NCBI RefSeq assembly: GCF_000372725.1
Contig: NW_005200011.1
Span: 310,918 to 374,917 of the forward strand
Length of the DNA: 64,000 nt
Direction: 5' to 3'
DNA from: Emiliania huxleyi CCMP1516
Lineage: Eukaryota; Haptophyta; Isochrysidales; Noelaerhabdaceae
Shown here: one piece after another, positions 33,529 through 45,351 of the stretch
Layout of the letters: each line of letters opens with the position of its first letter
Position numbering within the stretch: the first letter of the stretch is position 1
The notes under the pieces: generated by a model
What the model was told of the DNA's origin: nothing
Seen by the model: the letters and a program-made list of their open reading frames with translations, nothing else
Databases searched by the model: none
Position numbers and translations under genes: made by a program

Positions 33529-36500
33529 TCACGCTCCCACCACCCGCCTCGAACCGCTGGAGCAAGCTTGGACCTGCGCTGCGAGCGGCTTGCCCATAGC
33601 ACCCATCGCCTCGAGCACCTCGGGCACGTTCGGCAGCAGCCACGCCGCATGACTAGCGCCAGCCGCGTCCATCGCAGCTCTCGGCACAAGCAGCCGCCCC
33701 AGCGCGTCGTCGGGTCGGAACGGGAGCGGCAGAAAGGCTCGGGGCCGCCACTTGAGGGCGACGGTGTTGCCGCCGTGCCTGTCGTAAAAGAACAGGGCGA
33801 GGTGGCCGTACTCGCACCGCAACGACCGCACGTACTCGAGGACCGCGACGCCGCGGGGCTTGAGGTTAGCAAACGTGCGGCTCTCGGCGGCGCGCTCGGC
33901 GGTGCCTTGCAAGCGGAGCTCGGGGTGCGGCACGCGCGCCGGGTCGAGCCGCAGCAGCGCGTCGAACTCGTGGAGTGGCGCCTCAAAGACGCGCAGCGCC
34001 GCCGCGGCGATCTCCGCCTCGGTGGCCAGCCTCGCGCCACCGTCACCGTCGCACACGAGCACGCCGTCGGCGCCCGCCTTGTCCGCGCCACCGCCGCCGT
34101 GAGCCCCGGTGGCGTGGCGCATGGTCCCCTCCAGGCATCGGAGAGCCGAGGCAGCCAGCCGCTGCACACGCCGCACCGCCGCCACCGACGGCCCTCGCGC
34201 ACACCACGGCGAGCCGCTTGGCGCGGCATCGGTGGCGATCCAGATCGCCGCGCCGCCGCCTTCGCCGCCGCGCGCCGACTCAAAGGCGCGCTGCGCCGCC
34301 GCGCGCCCCTCGGGGCTGATACCATCGTCGAGCCCGACCTGCCAGGGCGGAGTCGAGAGAGGGAGGGGTCGAGGGATGGAGCAACGCGGCATTATTTAGG
34401 GGAGGGGGGGGGTAGAGCGAACGGCGGGGTAGGTGAGCAAGGAATGGGCTGCGAGGGCTGGGCAAGGGACGGCGACAGGCACCAGCAGCGGCTCGGCGTC
34501 GAAGTCATGCGTCTCGAGCAGCCACAACGCGCGGAGGAAGCCGAGGAGCGCTGAGCCGGGCGGCCGCGGCGCCGCGGGCGAGAACAGGTGCGCGACGAGG
34601 AGCTCGACGAGCTGAGGCGGAAAGATGCCGGAGAGGAGCTGGCAGTGGAGCCACCTGGGAGGCGTGCGACCGGGCAGGCGTCAAGCAGGCTGGGGGGGGG
34701 GGGGGTGTTGAGGGCGTCGGTGGCGGCGGGAGCGACAGCTGAAGAGCATGTGAAGGTGCTGGGCGAGACCCTAGCAACCTCTCGGAGGTCACCGTTTGAC
34801 CAGCCGGACGGTCGGCCCAAACGCCGCGTGCCGCGAGGCGATTGCGTGCATGGCGGCGGTGTGCGCGGTGCCGACGGTGGAGAGGCGCAGTGCGGCCGCG
34901 GCCGGCTCATCGCCCGCCGCGGCCAGGAGCTTCTCCTCCTTGGCGTGCACGATGGTGCCGAACAGAAGGAGGCCGTCCACGCGGACCTGCAGGACGCGCC
35001 ATGGACATGATTGTAGCGGTGGCGACGCGTGGGTCAGATCGGCGCTCAGGTCTGGGTGGGTGGGTGGGTGGGGGGGCGGGCGGCGAGGGTGCCAAGAGGA
35101 GGGTGCGAAAGCGAACGCGGCGTGTCGCACCGCCAGCCCACCGCGGCGCGGCTCGCAACGGACGCCCGCCGCCTGCGCGTCGAGCAAGTCGGCCATCTTG
35201 AGGTAGAATGCGGTCTTGAGCGCGGCGACGGCCGACACGTCGTCCGGCCACTTGCCCGACGACTCAAACTGCACGACGAAGCGGGCGAGTGAGGGCCCGC
35301 AAGCGGCGTCGCCGTCGCCCGCGGCAGCTGCGACCTCGTCGTCGCCCGCCGCGCTGGGAGGGAACTCCTCGCAGTGCGAGAAAACGGCGCCGACGGGCTG
35401 GATGGAGACGACGGCGAGCGGGAGGCCGCTCAGCTGGCGGATGGCGGCCGCGAGCTTCTCGTACGCCGCAATGTACTTTGGGGCGGCCGACGTCCACGTG
35501 CCGCACGCGCCGCCGCAGCGCAGGGCGCGCTCGACGCAACCGAGCGACGAGGCGACCCGCTCGACGCCCAAGTGGCGCCGCAGCAAGTGGCGGACCACCT
35601 GCACCGGGATCAGGTGGCGCGACACCTCCTCTGCCGACCAGACAACGGCGTGTACGATCGCGCCGTCGCGGAAGCGGCGCGTTTCCGACTTGTCGCCCCA
35701 CAGCCCCACCCACGCCGCCGCCGCTTCGCCGCCCGGCGCCGGCCCTCGGTCGACCAGCCCGGCGGCGAGCGACGGCTCGAGCAGCACCCCCACGTGGTGC
35801 AACCGCACACCCTCGCCGGCGGGGGCGGGGGCCGACGTCGTCGTCCGGCGCAGCGGCTGCTCTGCAAGCGGCGCGACCCAACTGCGGACGAGCCCGCAGC
35901 GGCGAGACAGCCCCGCGCTCAGCACCGCCTCGGCCGCCGCCGCGCACGCGCTGTCGACCCCCTCAGACAGGGCGACGGCGGCCGTACCGCCGTCCGTGGC
36001 GTCGGCCGCCGCAGAGCCCTTGGTCCTGGCGCTCCCATGTCCGCCTGCTGCTGCCGCCTCCGCGGCGGCGGCGGTCGCTCCCGCGGTGCGCGCCGCCGCC
36101 GCGGCAGCTTCCGCCGCAGCGCGCGCCTTGCCAACCGCCTCTTCCGCCGCCGGCCCAGATAGGGGGGGGAAAGGGAAGGAGAAGAGGGCGTCGTACTTGA
36201 GCGGTGGCGGCTGCGGCGTGGTGAAAAGCTCCGCGAAGGCGGCGGCGTCGTCGAGCGCAGCGCTGTCGATGGCGCGCAGCGAGCGCGCCGCCTGCTCCTG
36301 CAGCTCGCGCAGCGCGCCGCGCGTCACGCCGGCGCCGTAGTTGACTCCAGCCGAGCTGTCGGCGAGGACCCAAGCAAAGTGGCGCCCAAACCTGGCCGCC
36401 GCCACCGCGTGCACTTGCCCAGCCTCGCCTTCGTGCTCGTGCTCGTCCTCCCCTCCGCCGCCAGCCGGCGGGGGCGGCAAGGCGACGGGGTGGTCTTCGA

Positions 36501-38325
36501 GCATGGTCTTGGCCAGGAAGGAGAGCACGACTCGGAAGACGTGGTAGGCGCCTGAGGGGTGGGTAGAGGGTCGAGGGGTGGGTAGAGGGTCGAGTCGAGG
36601 GCTGCGGGGTCGGGATGGCGGGGCCGAGGTCGAGGTGGGGGGTCCCGGGCCCGAGGCGAGGTGGGGCGCACCCATCGACCGCGTCACGACGCGCGCGCGC
36701 AGCAAGTGCACGAGGAGCAGCGAGAGCTGGAAGCCGGTGACGCCGCCCGCCTGGTGGGCGAGGGCACGGGCAACGTCTCCACACGCTCGGGTAAGGGCCA
36801 GACTGCCCCCCCCCCCCCTCCCAACCCCCTCCCCCCGCATCTTTGTGCGACCGGCGGCCCCACAGCGCTCAGAGTGCAAGGTGCATGTGTGTGTGCGCGG
36901 CGCTTGCCTGCTGCACAGACCGCTGCCGCAGCCACACCTTGAGCAAGATCGTCGCCTCGCGCAGCGCGCCGCTCGCGCCCGCCGCCGCGTACGTCGCGTG
37001 CAGCAGCCCGAGGGCCGGCGCGTAGGATGCCTCGAGGGCTGCGGACAATCCCGGACGCGNNNNNNNNNNNNNNNNNNNNNNNNNNNNNNNNNNNNNNNNN
37101 NNNNNNNNNNNNNNNNNNNNNNNNNNNNNNNNNNNNNNNNNNNNNNNNNNNNNNNNNNNGGGGGCGTGGCGGCGGGCGGGTGGAAGCAGCAGAGGCGTTG
37201 CGCCAGAGGAGCGTTGCGCGGAGGCGGCGGGAGGGAGATGTCTCGGAATTGTCCCGGACCGAGACGATTGTTGTACTCTGGCGACGGCGCTGCGCCGGGC
37301 GCATCAGCGCCCGCGGTCGCCCCCTTGGCTGTGGCGGACGTCCGGTCGCGCAAGTTGACTCGCTCCGGCGCGAGCTTCGCCGCGGCAAAGGCGTCGGCCG
37401 GCAGCACCGGGATGAGCCGCACGACCCAGCCGCCGCTGACGGCCTGCAAGCAAGAGGTGGACGCGTCTCGGAAGTCTGGGAGACGACTCGGATGTGTCCC
37501 TAAAGTCCCCCTCGCCGGCATCCGGAGCTGGAGGACAGGCCAACGAGGGTCCTGGTGATGTGGGAGCCAAACGAAGCTCGCAGACCGCAGCTCGGCGGCG
37601 GCGGTGGTGGCGGCGGTGGCGGCGGTGGCGGCGGCGGTGGCGGCGGTGGCGGCGGAGGGCTTTGCGAGCTGAGCGCCGAGGTGCGCAAGGTAGAGCTGCC
37701 GCTTGTCGACGTACCTGTCGACAGGTCCCGGACACTGTCGGGGGCTGTGGCGTATCGAGTGCCGTGGGCGTGGCGGCGCGAGTGGGTGGATGCAGAGGCG
37801 TCGACAAGTGTGTCGGTGAGCGCGTGACAGCGGCGTGGCGGCAGGGGAGAGGGAAGGCAGAGTCTCGGAAGCGTCGCCGCACCGATGGTCGAGGTAATCT
37901 TTGGACAGGAGGCACGCGCGAGGGATGCGCACGGCAACGTCGACGTCGAGCGATGGCCGCACGACCGTCCGCAGCAGGTATGAGCCGATGAGCTCGACGT
38001 GTTCCGGCGGCGCCCACGGCAGGGAGACCTTGTGGTTGGCGAGCCGCAGGCCAGAGAGCTCCGCATGCGAGACGAGAGGGGGCTTGCCAATGCCGCGGTC
38101 CTCCCAGGACAGCTCCGCGGGCGGGAGCGAGAGGATCTCGCCGCGCAGCGCGCGCACCGCCACCTCGAGCTGGCTGCTCTGCGGCGGCACCACCTCCTTG
38201 ATGAGCTCGGCAGTGGAGAGGCGGAAAAGGTTAGACTTGTACAAGAGCTCCGTCTCGCTGTATGCGGAGAGTTCCTCATTGGTGGGTGGCGCACCGAGCG
38301 GCCGCTTGACGCCCTTCTTGGGCAT
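33529..38325 (-). CDS. Nucleolar protein 6 / Nrap / Utp22, multi-exon
   Basis: NOL6 (Utp22 in yeast) is a subunit of the small-subunit processome (UTP-C) that acts in nucleolar 18S rRNA maturation. It folds like a nucleotidyltransferase dimer without conserved catalytic activity. Exon 1 (38325-37883) starts MPKKGVKRPLG and contains LYKSNLFRLSTAELIKEV and IGSYLLRTVVRPSLDVDVAV. It splices with a GT-AG intron to YVDKRQLYLAHLGAQL (37714 down). Later blocks are LLKVWLRQRSV (about 36950), GFQLSLLLVHLLRARVV (36740), VFRVVLSFLAK (36545), WGDKSETRRFRDGAIVHAVV (about 35700), RFVVQFESSGKWPDDVSA (35280), FGPTVRLVKR (34800) and YGHLALFFYDRHGGNTVALK (about 33815). All match Nrap domains in order. An assembly gap interrupts the gene at 37060-37159. 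A family A cassette lies directly upstream and stays open into the gene. Confidence 0.93.
37060..37159. other. Assembly gap (100 N)
   Basis: A fixed-length scaffold gap inside the NOL6 gene, between the segments before FHPPAATP and after the block leading to LLKVWLRQR. Its real size is unknown. Confidence 0.99.
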
Positions 38326-38418
38326 CGACGACCTGCCTTTGGCTGTGCCGACGTCGACGTGAAGGGCGCGACGTGCCTCTGGCTGTCGTCGCAAGATTTT
38401 TTCTCGCTTGATCAGACT

Positions 38419-38737
38419 ACTGTGCTGCATGAATGGTTGGGCAGGTGTGAACAACACCTCGTGACCACGGCGCCGCAGGCGCCTGTTGATGGGTCCAGGT
38501 GATAGCCCTGAATGGGCAATGCATACGCCTAGTTGGGCCTCAGATCGCCCGACCGCGTCCCGGTGCTCTGTCGGATTTGTGACTCCGCCGCACCGCGCCG
38601 CGGCCGGGGGCCCTCCGGAGGCCGAGGATGGCCGTGGCGGACCGGGACGAGCTCTGGGAGGTGAAGTGTCAGTGTATACATTGTAGAGACTGACCATGTG
38701 CACAATATCTCTCAGTCTAGCTAAGCCAGGGGAGGAG
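38419..38737 (-). repeat. Dispersed cassette family A, copy 4 (upstream of NOL6)
   Basis: On the minus strand it runs from CCTGGCTTAGCTAGACTGAG to CACGAGGTGTTGTTCACACC and ends CATTCATGCAGCACAGT about 95 bp before the NOL6 start codon. It is almost identical to copy 5 over its 3' half. It sits in the same sense as NOL6 and could supply promoter or 5' UTR sequence (inference). Confidence 0.92.
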
Positions 38738-40751
38738 TTGGTGCCTGGGTGACTTGCTGATGAGAGCGCCTTCCAGGCGGGTAGTCGTGCCCCTCACCTA
38801 AGGTCATACGGCGGCGTCAGAGGGGGGAGGGCGAGACCTCGAGAGAAGCCGCCCGCAGGCCCAAGTCCAGCAATTGGCTTTCTGGGATTTCTGTTGGCGG
38901 GCAAGAGTGGACTGATCGATCGTCGGCGGGCTCTTGGGCGGGCGGCCCTCAAACCCGTCGGGTTGTGTCAGCGCCGCGCGCGGCCCCAATGCCGGGCTCT
39001 GCCGGGTATTGCGGGCGCCTAGAGCGGCCTGGCCCTGGGCCCACCCCCGGAGGCCGATGGCGACATGCACCGCGACCCATTTCGCCTCCTGGAGGCTGCT
39101 CTCGGACGTTCAAGCGGCGCCAGCCAGCGGCTCTGCCGCGCATCCTTCACACACGCCGCCACGACCGGGATGAGAGGGCCCAGTGTCGAGTCATGGTGCG
39201 AGCTGCATGTGAGGGGCGGCTTTGGCCACAGCAGGCCCACCAGACGGGCGTCAAAGCTTGCCGTCGGGGTGCTGTCGTGGGGAGAGCCCGAGACAGCTGC
39301 AGAGGAGCCGAGTGCAGTGGCGAGCCAGAGGCTACCTGGGTCACCAAGTGGGGGACCTTGCCCAGTTTGAGCAGGGCTGTGCTTTGGTGGGGTTGTGCTT
39401 GAGCATGTGTGAAGTGGGAGTGCGTGCCGGCGGTGTCTATGGGTGAAACGGGCGTCTAGGAGCCCGTAAGACTCGTGTCATGACCCCGAGTGGCCTTCCT
39501 CGTCCCTCTCGAGGCTCATACGTATCAGTACCAGCCTGGAGCTGTCGCAAATCGCACTGATCCTGGGTCTTTAAGCTCACACCGGCTCGTGATGCGACGG
39601 AGAGGGCTCGAGATTGTCCCCGGTGGACCCCATCCGAGGTGATTGCGAGGGCTTTCCGGTGGTCATTATCGGCGCCACCGACCGTGAAACGTCACGTCCC
39701 ACAGCCCTCATGCACCAGGTGCATGGATGCAGTCACAAAACGTAGGCCTTCTCTCCCACAATTTTGAGCAATAGCCGCGAAAGGTGCTTTTTGGCAGTTC
39801 ATCGCGAGCGACACGTCCAGGTGCCGACGAAGCGGCTTCCCAGCTCACCACCTCGCCTTTTCTGTCGCTCTCCTGGCCCAGGCCCATCAGTAGCAGGCCT
39901 GAGCTGTCCCAAACCGCACTGATCCTGGGTCTTTAAGCTCACACCGGCTCATAACACCCCACACACGGCCCTCACGCGCACATTACAGCTCACAGACACC
40001 CTGTTTCACTACTACACAACTCTCGAAATTAGCCCCAACCAAAGCACAGCCCTGCTCAGAGTAGTCGTGAACCACCCTTTGGCAGCCGTGGAAGCCCCAC
40101 AGCCGCTGCTTCTCTCGGCTCCTCTCAATGCGTGTCGTGCACCACCCCACGACAGCCCACCGAAAGAGCACTGGTGCTCTCCGAGTGCGCCACCGATGAG
40201 ATTGTGCAATGTCAGCCACCTCGCCGGAGGGAGTTGCGACTGGGAACGCCGGAAGCTCGACGCTCGAGCACGTGTGGCAAAAAACATCCGGCGACTCGAC
40301 CCCCGAGGGCTGCCGGCCGCCGACAGCAACACCGAGACCGGATTGCGCAGCGAGTTCGGTCCGAATGTGCCCATGGCCAGCCTGTGGACCGGTACGGACG
40401 GCAGGTACCCACGGGACCGCTGCGGCGGGCCTGGGAGGCGCCACGAGTCCCAATCGCGCGCGTCCCCAAGCCCGAAAAGAGGCCTTTATTGCAATAAGAG
40501 CGTGGACAGACTTATGCGGGCAGAGCCCTTATAGCCACCCTTCATATCTTGCGCCGTCAAAAAGAATTTTACAACGAGGACAAACAAAAGTGTAGAGTTG
40601 TTTGGTATTGCTAAAAATCTCTCTCTCTCAACGAGGCTCCCTCGCACGACAGTGAGTGGGTACAGTAACACAGGTACACCAGACTCGTGCGAAAAAAAGA
40701 AACTCGGTGGCCCACACCACCCGGTCCTCGAGCAATCGTCCCTAAAAGAAA
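38738..40751. repeat. Diverged inverted and direct duplications
   Basis: Two arms of roughly 300-400 bp (about 39060-39440 and, inverted, 40450-39990) share GAGCAGGGCTGTGCTTTGGT and the preceding GTCGTGGGG...GAGAGGAGCCGAG blocks. Between and beside them, CTGATCCTGGGTCTTTAAGC then TCACACCGGCTC is directly repeated at about 39556 and 39918. No gene was recognised. Confidence 0.6.
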
Positions 40752-40955
40752 GAAAGAAAACAGACAACCCAAGGGAGGGATGGGAGGGCGGCACGCCGCC
40801 ACCACACAGGGATTTTAAGGAGAGGGGTGTGATGCGCTAGCGTCACCCACCCCTTGGGCGTCCGCCTCTTCCTATCTCTCTTCGCAGTCTCTCGCCGATT
40901 CTCGCTGCAACCTTCATGCCACCTCGCGGTCGTCCCACTCTCGTCGTTCTCTCCC
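40752..40955 (+). repeat. Dispersed repeat family B, copy 3
   Basis: It is nearly identical to copy 1 from AGGGATTTTAAGGAGAGGGG through TCTTCCTATCTCTCTTCGCAG to CACCTCGCGGTCGTCCCACT. It extends 5' into the same AAAGAAAG-rich leader. Confidence 0.88.
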
Positions 40956-41390
40956 TTGTCACTTCTTCCTCTGTCGCGTCGCTCTCGTCTGCCTCGTCCG
41001 GCGACGCCGCCGCCGCCTGCCGATCCCTTGTTCTCGCGGCTTCTTTCGCCTTTCGGCGCAACTCCGCCCTCCTCGCGGCATATCTTGGCCCCTCAGCAAT
41101 CGTCCCCCCTGCCGGCTGCATTCTTTCTTTCTTTCTCGAGCATGGTCGTCTTATCCTTTCGCCTGCGGAAACGACCAGCTCCCCCTAGATGTCCCCAGCC
41201 GGAAGCTCCGACGAGTTGCCACTCCCCAACTAAAGGGTTGACGGGGGGTCTCAACCGTCAACCAGATGGTTGAGGGGGGGCCTCAACCCTCAACCCTTCA
41301 ACCACCCCTACTCGTCGCCCTGAATGGTTGCCCAGGTTACTCAGGACACGATCCCGGCGTGAACACGACTAACTGGCGGATCCGCTCCTG
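40956..41390. other. No gene recognised
   Basis: Short open stretches lack motifs. At 41225-41310, GGTTGACGGGG/CTCAACC(G/C)TCAACC units form imperfect inverted repeats. Confidence 0.4.
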
Positions 41391-41427
41391 ACAGTGGCAT
41401 GCACCGCGCCGCGGCGCGTGCCACTGT
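41391..41427 (+). other. Hairpin upstream of cassette copy 5
   Basis: ACAGTGGCA pairs with TGCCACTGT around a GC-rich inner stem and is followed by CTTTGT then GTAAAAAGTGG. It has the same architecture as 14189-14225 with a different stem sequence. Confidence 0.55.
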
Positions 41428-41516
41428 CTTTGTTTGAAGTAAAAAGTGGAATCAGAGCGGTGTCGGCGTTGTCCTGAGTTTTCTCCCCCGGACCGCCCAA
41501 CCGGGACCGCTCCGGG

Positions 41517-41886
41517 ACGCACGCCGGCGAAGCACCATCAAGCTGCTGTACGGCCCCGGAATCGCCTCCCCTGGCTTAGCTAGACTGAGAGATATTGTGC
41601 ACAAGGTTGGCCTCTACAATATATACACTGACACTCTACCTCCCAGAGCTCGTCCCGGTCCGCCACGGCCATCCTTGGCCTCCGGAGGGCCCCCGGCCGC
41701 GGCGCGGTGCGGCGGCGTCACAAATCCGACCACAGAGCACCGGGACGCGGTCGGGCGATCTGAGGCCCAACTAGGCGTATGCATTGCCCATCCAGGGCTA
41801 TCACCTGGACCCATCAACAGGCGCCTGCGGCTGCCGTGGCACGAGGTGTTGTTCACAGCTGGGCAAGCATTCATGCAGCACAGTGG
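41517..41886 (+). repeat. Dispersed cassette family A, copy 5 (upstream of DDX20-like gene)
   Basis: This is the longest copy, from GACGCACGCCGGCGAAGCAC to ATTCATGCAGCACAGTGG. It ends about 15 bp before the helicase start codon, in the same sense, and its frame is open into the gene. Confidence 0.92.
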
Positions 41887-41902
41887 CCTATGTCAAGAGC
41901 AT

Positions 41903-44354
41903 ATGGTCGTACGCACCGCCGACGTCGAGGAGAGCGCGCTGCCCTCTTTTGCCGAGCTCTCGCTCTCGGACGCCGTCATCCGCGGCCTGCGCGACGCCGG
42001 CTTTGAGCGGCCGTCGCCCGTCCAGGCGGCCGCCATCCCGCTTGGCCGGTTTGGCGCGGACCTGGTGGCGCGAGCAAAGTCGGGCACCGGCAAAACGGCC
42101 GCCTTCGCCGTCGTCGCTTTGGAGGGCGTGGTGGCGGGCCGCGGCGGGCCACAAGCGCTGCTCGTCTCGCCGACGCGCGAGCTGGCGCTGCAGACCGCGG
42201 GTGTGTGCCGCGCGATCGGCGCGCATATGCGCGGTGTGCGCATCGGCACCTTCATCGGCGGCACTCGCGTCAAGGCCGACGCCGCGGCCGCCACCCGCTG
42301 CGAGCTCGCGTGCGGCACACCCGGTGAGCGCCTGCCCGCCGTGGCCCAGCCTCGCAACCTTCCGAACGATCCCTCCGGAGCCCGCCCATGATGAGGCGTG
42401 TGTCCATGGCACCTCAATGCGACGTGTTCGCAGGCCGGCTCGTCGGCTTGCTGATCGGGGAGGCGATGGTGGTGGAGCGCGTGCGGCTACTCGTGCTCGA
42501 CGAGGCCGATAAGCTTGCGGAGGAGGGCTTCGAGCCCCAGCTGCGCTACCTGCTCACGGCGCTGCCTGCGCGCAAGCAAACACTCTCGTCGCCGCCACCC
42601 GCCTGCCGCCCGCCCCCACCCCTCACCCCCGCCCGAACTACACAGGCAGACCCTCGCCTTCTCCGCCACCTATCCGCCACCGCTGCTCGCCGCGCTCCGC
42701 GCAGCAATGCGCCGGCCTCACGAGCTCTCCCTCGTCCGCGAGGCGAGACTTCCGGGAGACTTCCGGGATGTCTCCGCCTCCCTGGGCACACCGCGTGTGC
42801 GCGCGCCGGACCTCAGCTCGCTCGTGCTCTTCCACGCGCTGTCCACCTCTCTGCTGCCGCGGACGCGCCACGCCCCATTCGCTAGGTGCGCGGTGCGCCG
42901 CTCGATGCCGAGGCTGACGCGATCCTCGACGCCGCCGCCGCCGCCGCCGCCGCGCCGGCCGGAGGTGGCGGCGGAGTGGGCGGCGGCGGCGGCGGCGACG
43001 AGGCGGCGGCGCTGCTCGGCGTGCGCCAGTTCTTCAGCCTGCTGCCGCGGGGCAACCACAGCAGCGCCCAGGCGGCGGCGCTGCTCTCGCTGCTCGACCG
43101 GCTCACTTTCCACCAGGCGCCCGCCACCTAGTTCCTCTCGCGAGCGCCTCCCCACCGCCGCCCCTCCCCACCGCCGCCCCTCTCGCCACCGCCGCCTCCG
43201 TCGCCATCATTACACCTCGTCGCCGCGGCACCCAAAGCTTGGCGAACTGCCCTCCCTCCCACCTCCAGGCCCTCATTTTTTGCAACGACGCGGCGCGCGG
43301 CGCGCGGATGGCGGCTGGCCTGTCTGCCGCCGGCTTCCCCGCCGGCTACGTCTCCGCCCGACTGGCGCAGTCGGAGCGATCCGGCGCCGTTGCGCAGTTT
43401 CGCGCTTTCTCCCTGCGTCTGCTGGTCTGCACAGACTTGCTCGCGCGCGGCGTCGACTTTGGTGAGACCGCCGAGACATCCCCTCACCCTCCCCGCCTCG
43501 ACGTCGAGGACACATCTCCAGACCTGTCCGCGACTTGTCCCACAGGCCGCGTCTCGCTCGTCATCCACCTTGACGCCCCTCGCGAGCTGCCAACCTATTT
43601 GCACCGCGTGGGCCGCACCGGCCGCTACGGCGCCGCCCCCGCTCACCCGCCCTTCTCGCTCACCCTATCCTCCGCGCAGCCAGAGCCCACCTCATTGCCC
43701 ACTTGGCCGCATCCACCACCTTTCGGTGCCATTCCGCGCGGCGCAGGCACCCTCGGTGCATCCGTGCTGCTGCTGAGCAAACGCCAGTGGGCCGAGTTTG
43801 CGCCGATCGCCGCGGCGCTCCGCCACCGGCTGCAGCCGCTGCCGGCGGACTTGCGCGAGGATGACTACTTGCAGCAGCGCGCGTTTAGCGCGGACGAGGC
43901 GCCGCAGACGGCAAGGTGTCGTGTGCTCCCAGACCGCCCACGCGTCAGCTCGTTTCTCTAGGCGCTTCAGCTCGAGCAGCTTCACGAGTTGCGTGCAGAG
44001 GCGCGGGCCTCATGCAGCGCTGCCATCCTCCCTCACCTCCACCACTTCCATTGCTGCTTCCCATTCCCCCGCTGCACCCCGTTCCCCCGCCCCCCCACTC
44101 CAATGCTGCCTCTCACCCCCCCCTGCTCCCTTGCCTCACAAGTGCTGCCCTCACTGGCGTAGGCGCGGGAGGCGCCGCCGACCGCAATGGCGAACGGGTT
44201 CGGCCGTGGCCCGCTTGCCGAGAGCGGGACGGCCAGGCGGCGCGGGGAAGCTCTTGAGGCCTCAGCGCCGCAGCAAGCGGAGCTTGAAGCGGCGCGAGAG
44301 CGGGGGAAGCGGCGAGCTCTCGAGCGAGCGCGCGAGAGGGTGGCCATGACATGA
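41903..44354 (+). CDS. DEAD-box RNA helicase, DDX20 (Gemin3)-like, nine exons
   Basis: My exon model is 41903-42323, 42434-42575, 42646-42742, 42886-43116, 43269-43461, 43546-43629, 43747-43910, 43962-44006 and 44163-44354, giving 522 residues. All DEAD-box motifs are in order: the Q motif (FERPSPVQ, Gln41), AKSGTGKT (58-65), SPTREL, VLDEADKL (163-166), FSATYP (194-196), ALIFCN, VCTDLLARGVD and HRVGRTGR (about 381-388). The flanking sequence IPLGRFGADL, FIGGT, LPARKQTL and GVRQFFSLL resembles metazoan DDX20, the Gemin3 subunit of the SMN complex used in snRNP assembly. The long DDX20 tail is missing; the C-terminus here is a basic, helical EAARERGKRRALERARER stretch. Six of eight introns are GC-AG. 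Exon 4 carries an Ala/Gly low-complexity insert. The last two exons are less certain than the rest. Confidence 0.88.
42335..42380 (+). repeat. Introner-like segment in helicase intron 1
   Basis: GCCCGCCGTGGCCCAGCC then TCGCAACCTTCCGAACGATC, CCTCCGGA follows the donor GTGAGCG within ~10 bp. It matches the TraB-like gene's intron (12488-12610) at all but two positions. Confidence 0.9.
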
Positions 44355-45340
44355 AGAGAGTCTCAGATGTGGTGTGTGGGACACACTTTGGACCCTGCTC
44401 GCTCCTGGCATGTTTTTTCGAGTCGTGCGTCTACGTCCCAACTCCCAAAGTAGCCTACGTGTACTATCCTCTGTTGCGGCGGCCGCACAAGGCATGACAA
44501 GGGCTCCAGGCGGCGCAGGCGCGCCCCGCCCCGGGGGTCCCGCCGCTCCTGGGGGCGGGGCGCACTGAAAGTGGGGCGCACAGGACCTCTCTCTCCACTC
44601 TCTCTGGGGTGTGGGGGGGGGGGGGGGGCTGCGTGGTGCCACACACGCGGGGACGCCGGCGCCCCGCCGGCGCTGCATGCACATGCGATAGAGCCGCACG
44701 TCCACGACGTGTCTCATCCGCCGTCAACGAACAACGGCCAAACGCGCGGCATCCGGCAAGTGTACGGCAAGACCTTACACGATCCTACGTACGGCGTACG
44801 GGCGCGCGGGTCTCCGGCTAGGTGTCGCTCGATCGCTGGTGACTAAGTCTAAAGGCTAAAGCCGTATGTGTTGCCCCGGGTGAAACCCACACTACCCTGC
44901 CCGGCCCAGACCACACTGCCCGCTCGCGAGGTCTCGGAGAAACTGGGTACACGCATGCGTGTTTACTTTAAGAATACACTTTTTTTAGTTATATGACACG
45001 GTGGCGCAAGCGAGGGTGTGAAAAGACAAAATTACATAATGATAGGGGGGATATGGTCCACTAAAACATTCATTTTCCAAGCCCCAAACCCAAAGTGAAT
45101 CTCGCTCGAGGCGGTTGAGAGGCGTTTTCGTTCGGCGTCTATGATGACGGGTGACAGCCGGTAGATCGCTCCTCGAGGCATGGAAGCGATGGATGTTTGC
45201 ACTGCTCGGGGGCCTCAGGGCCCGGACTGCTTGGCCCTGGCGATGGAGCTGCAGCTCGGCGCGCGGGCGCCGCCGCCGCGGAGGCGGCCGTCGGGTCGCC
45301 GGAGGCTGGGGCGGTACCGCTTCACGGCCAGGGCTGTGAG
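44355..45340. other. No gene recognised
   Basis: It includes a G-run at 44612-44630 and an AT-rich patch at 44965-45035. No coding motif is seen. Confidence 0.45.
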
Positions 45341-45351
45341 ACACGCCTCAA

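Noticed and set aside
34789..38703. Single 1304-codon frame through the NOL6 locus
   Set aside because: It crosses the N gap and introns; only parts are real NOL6 exons, so it is not one protein.
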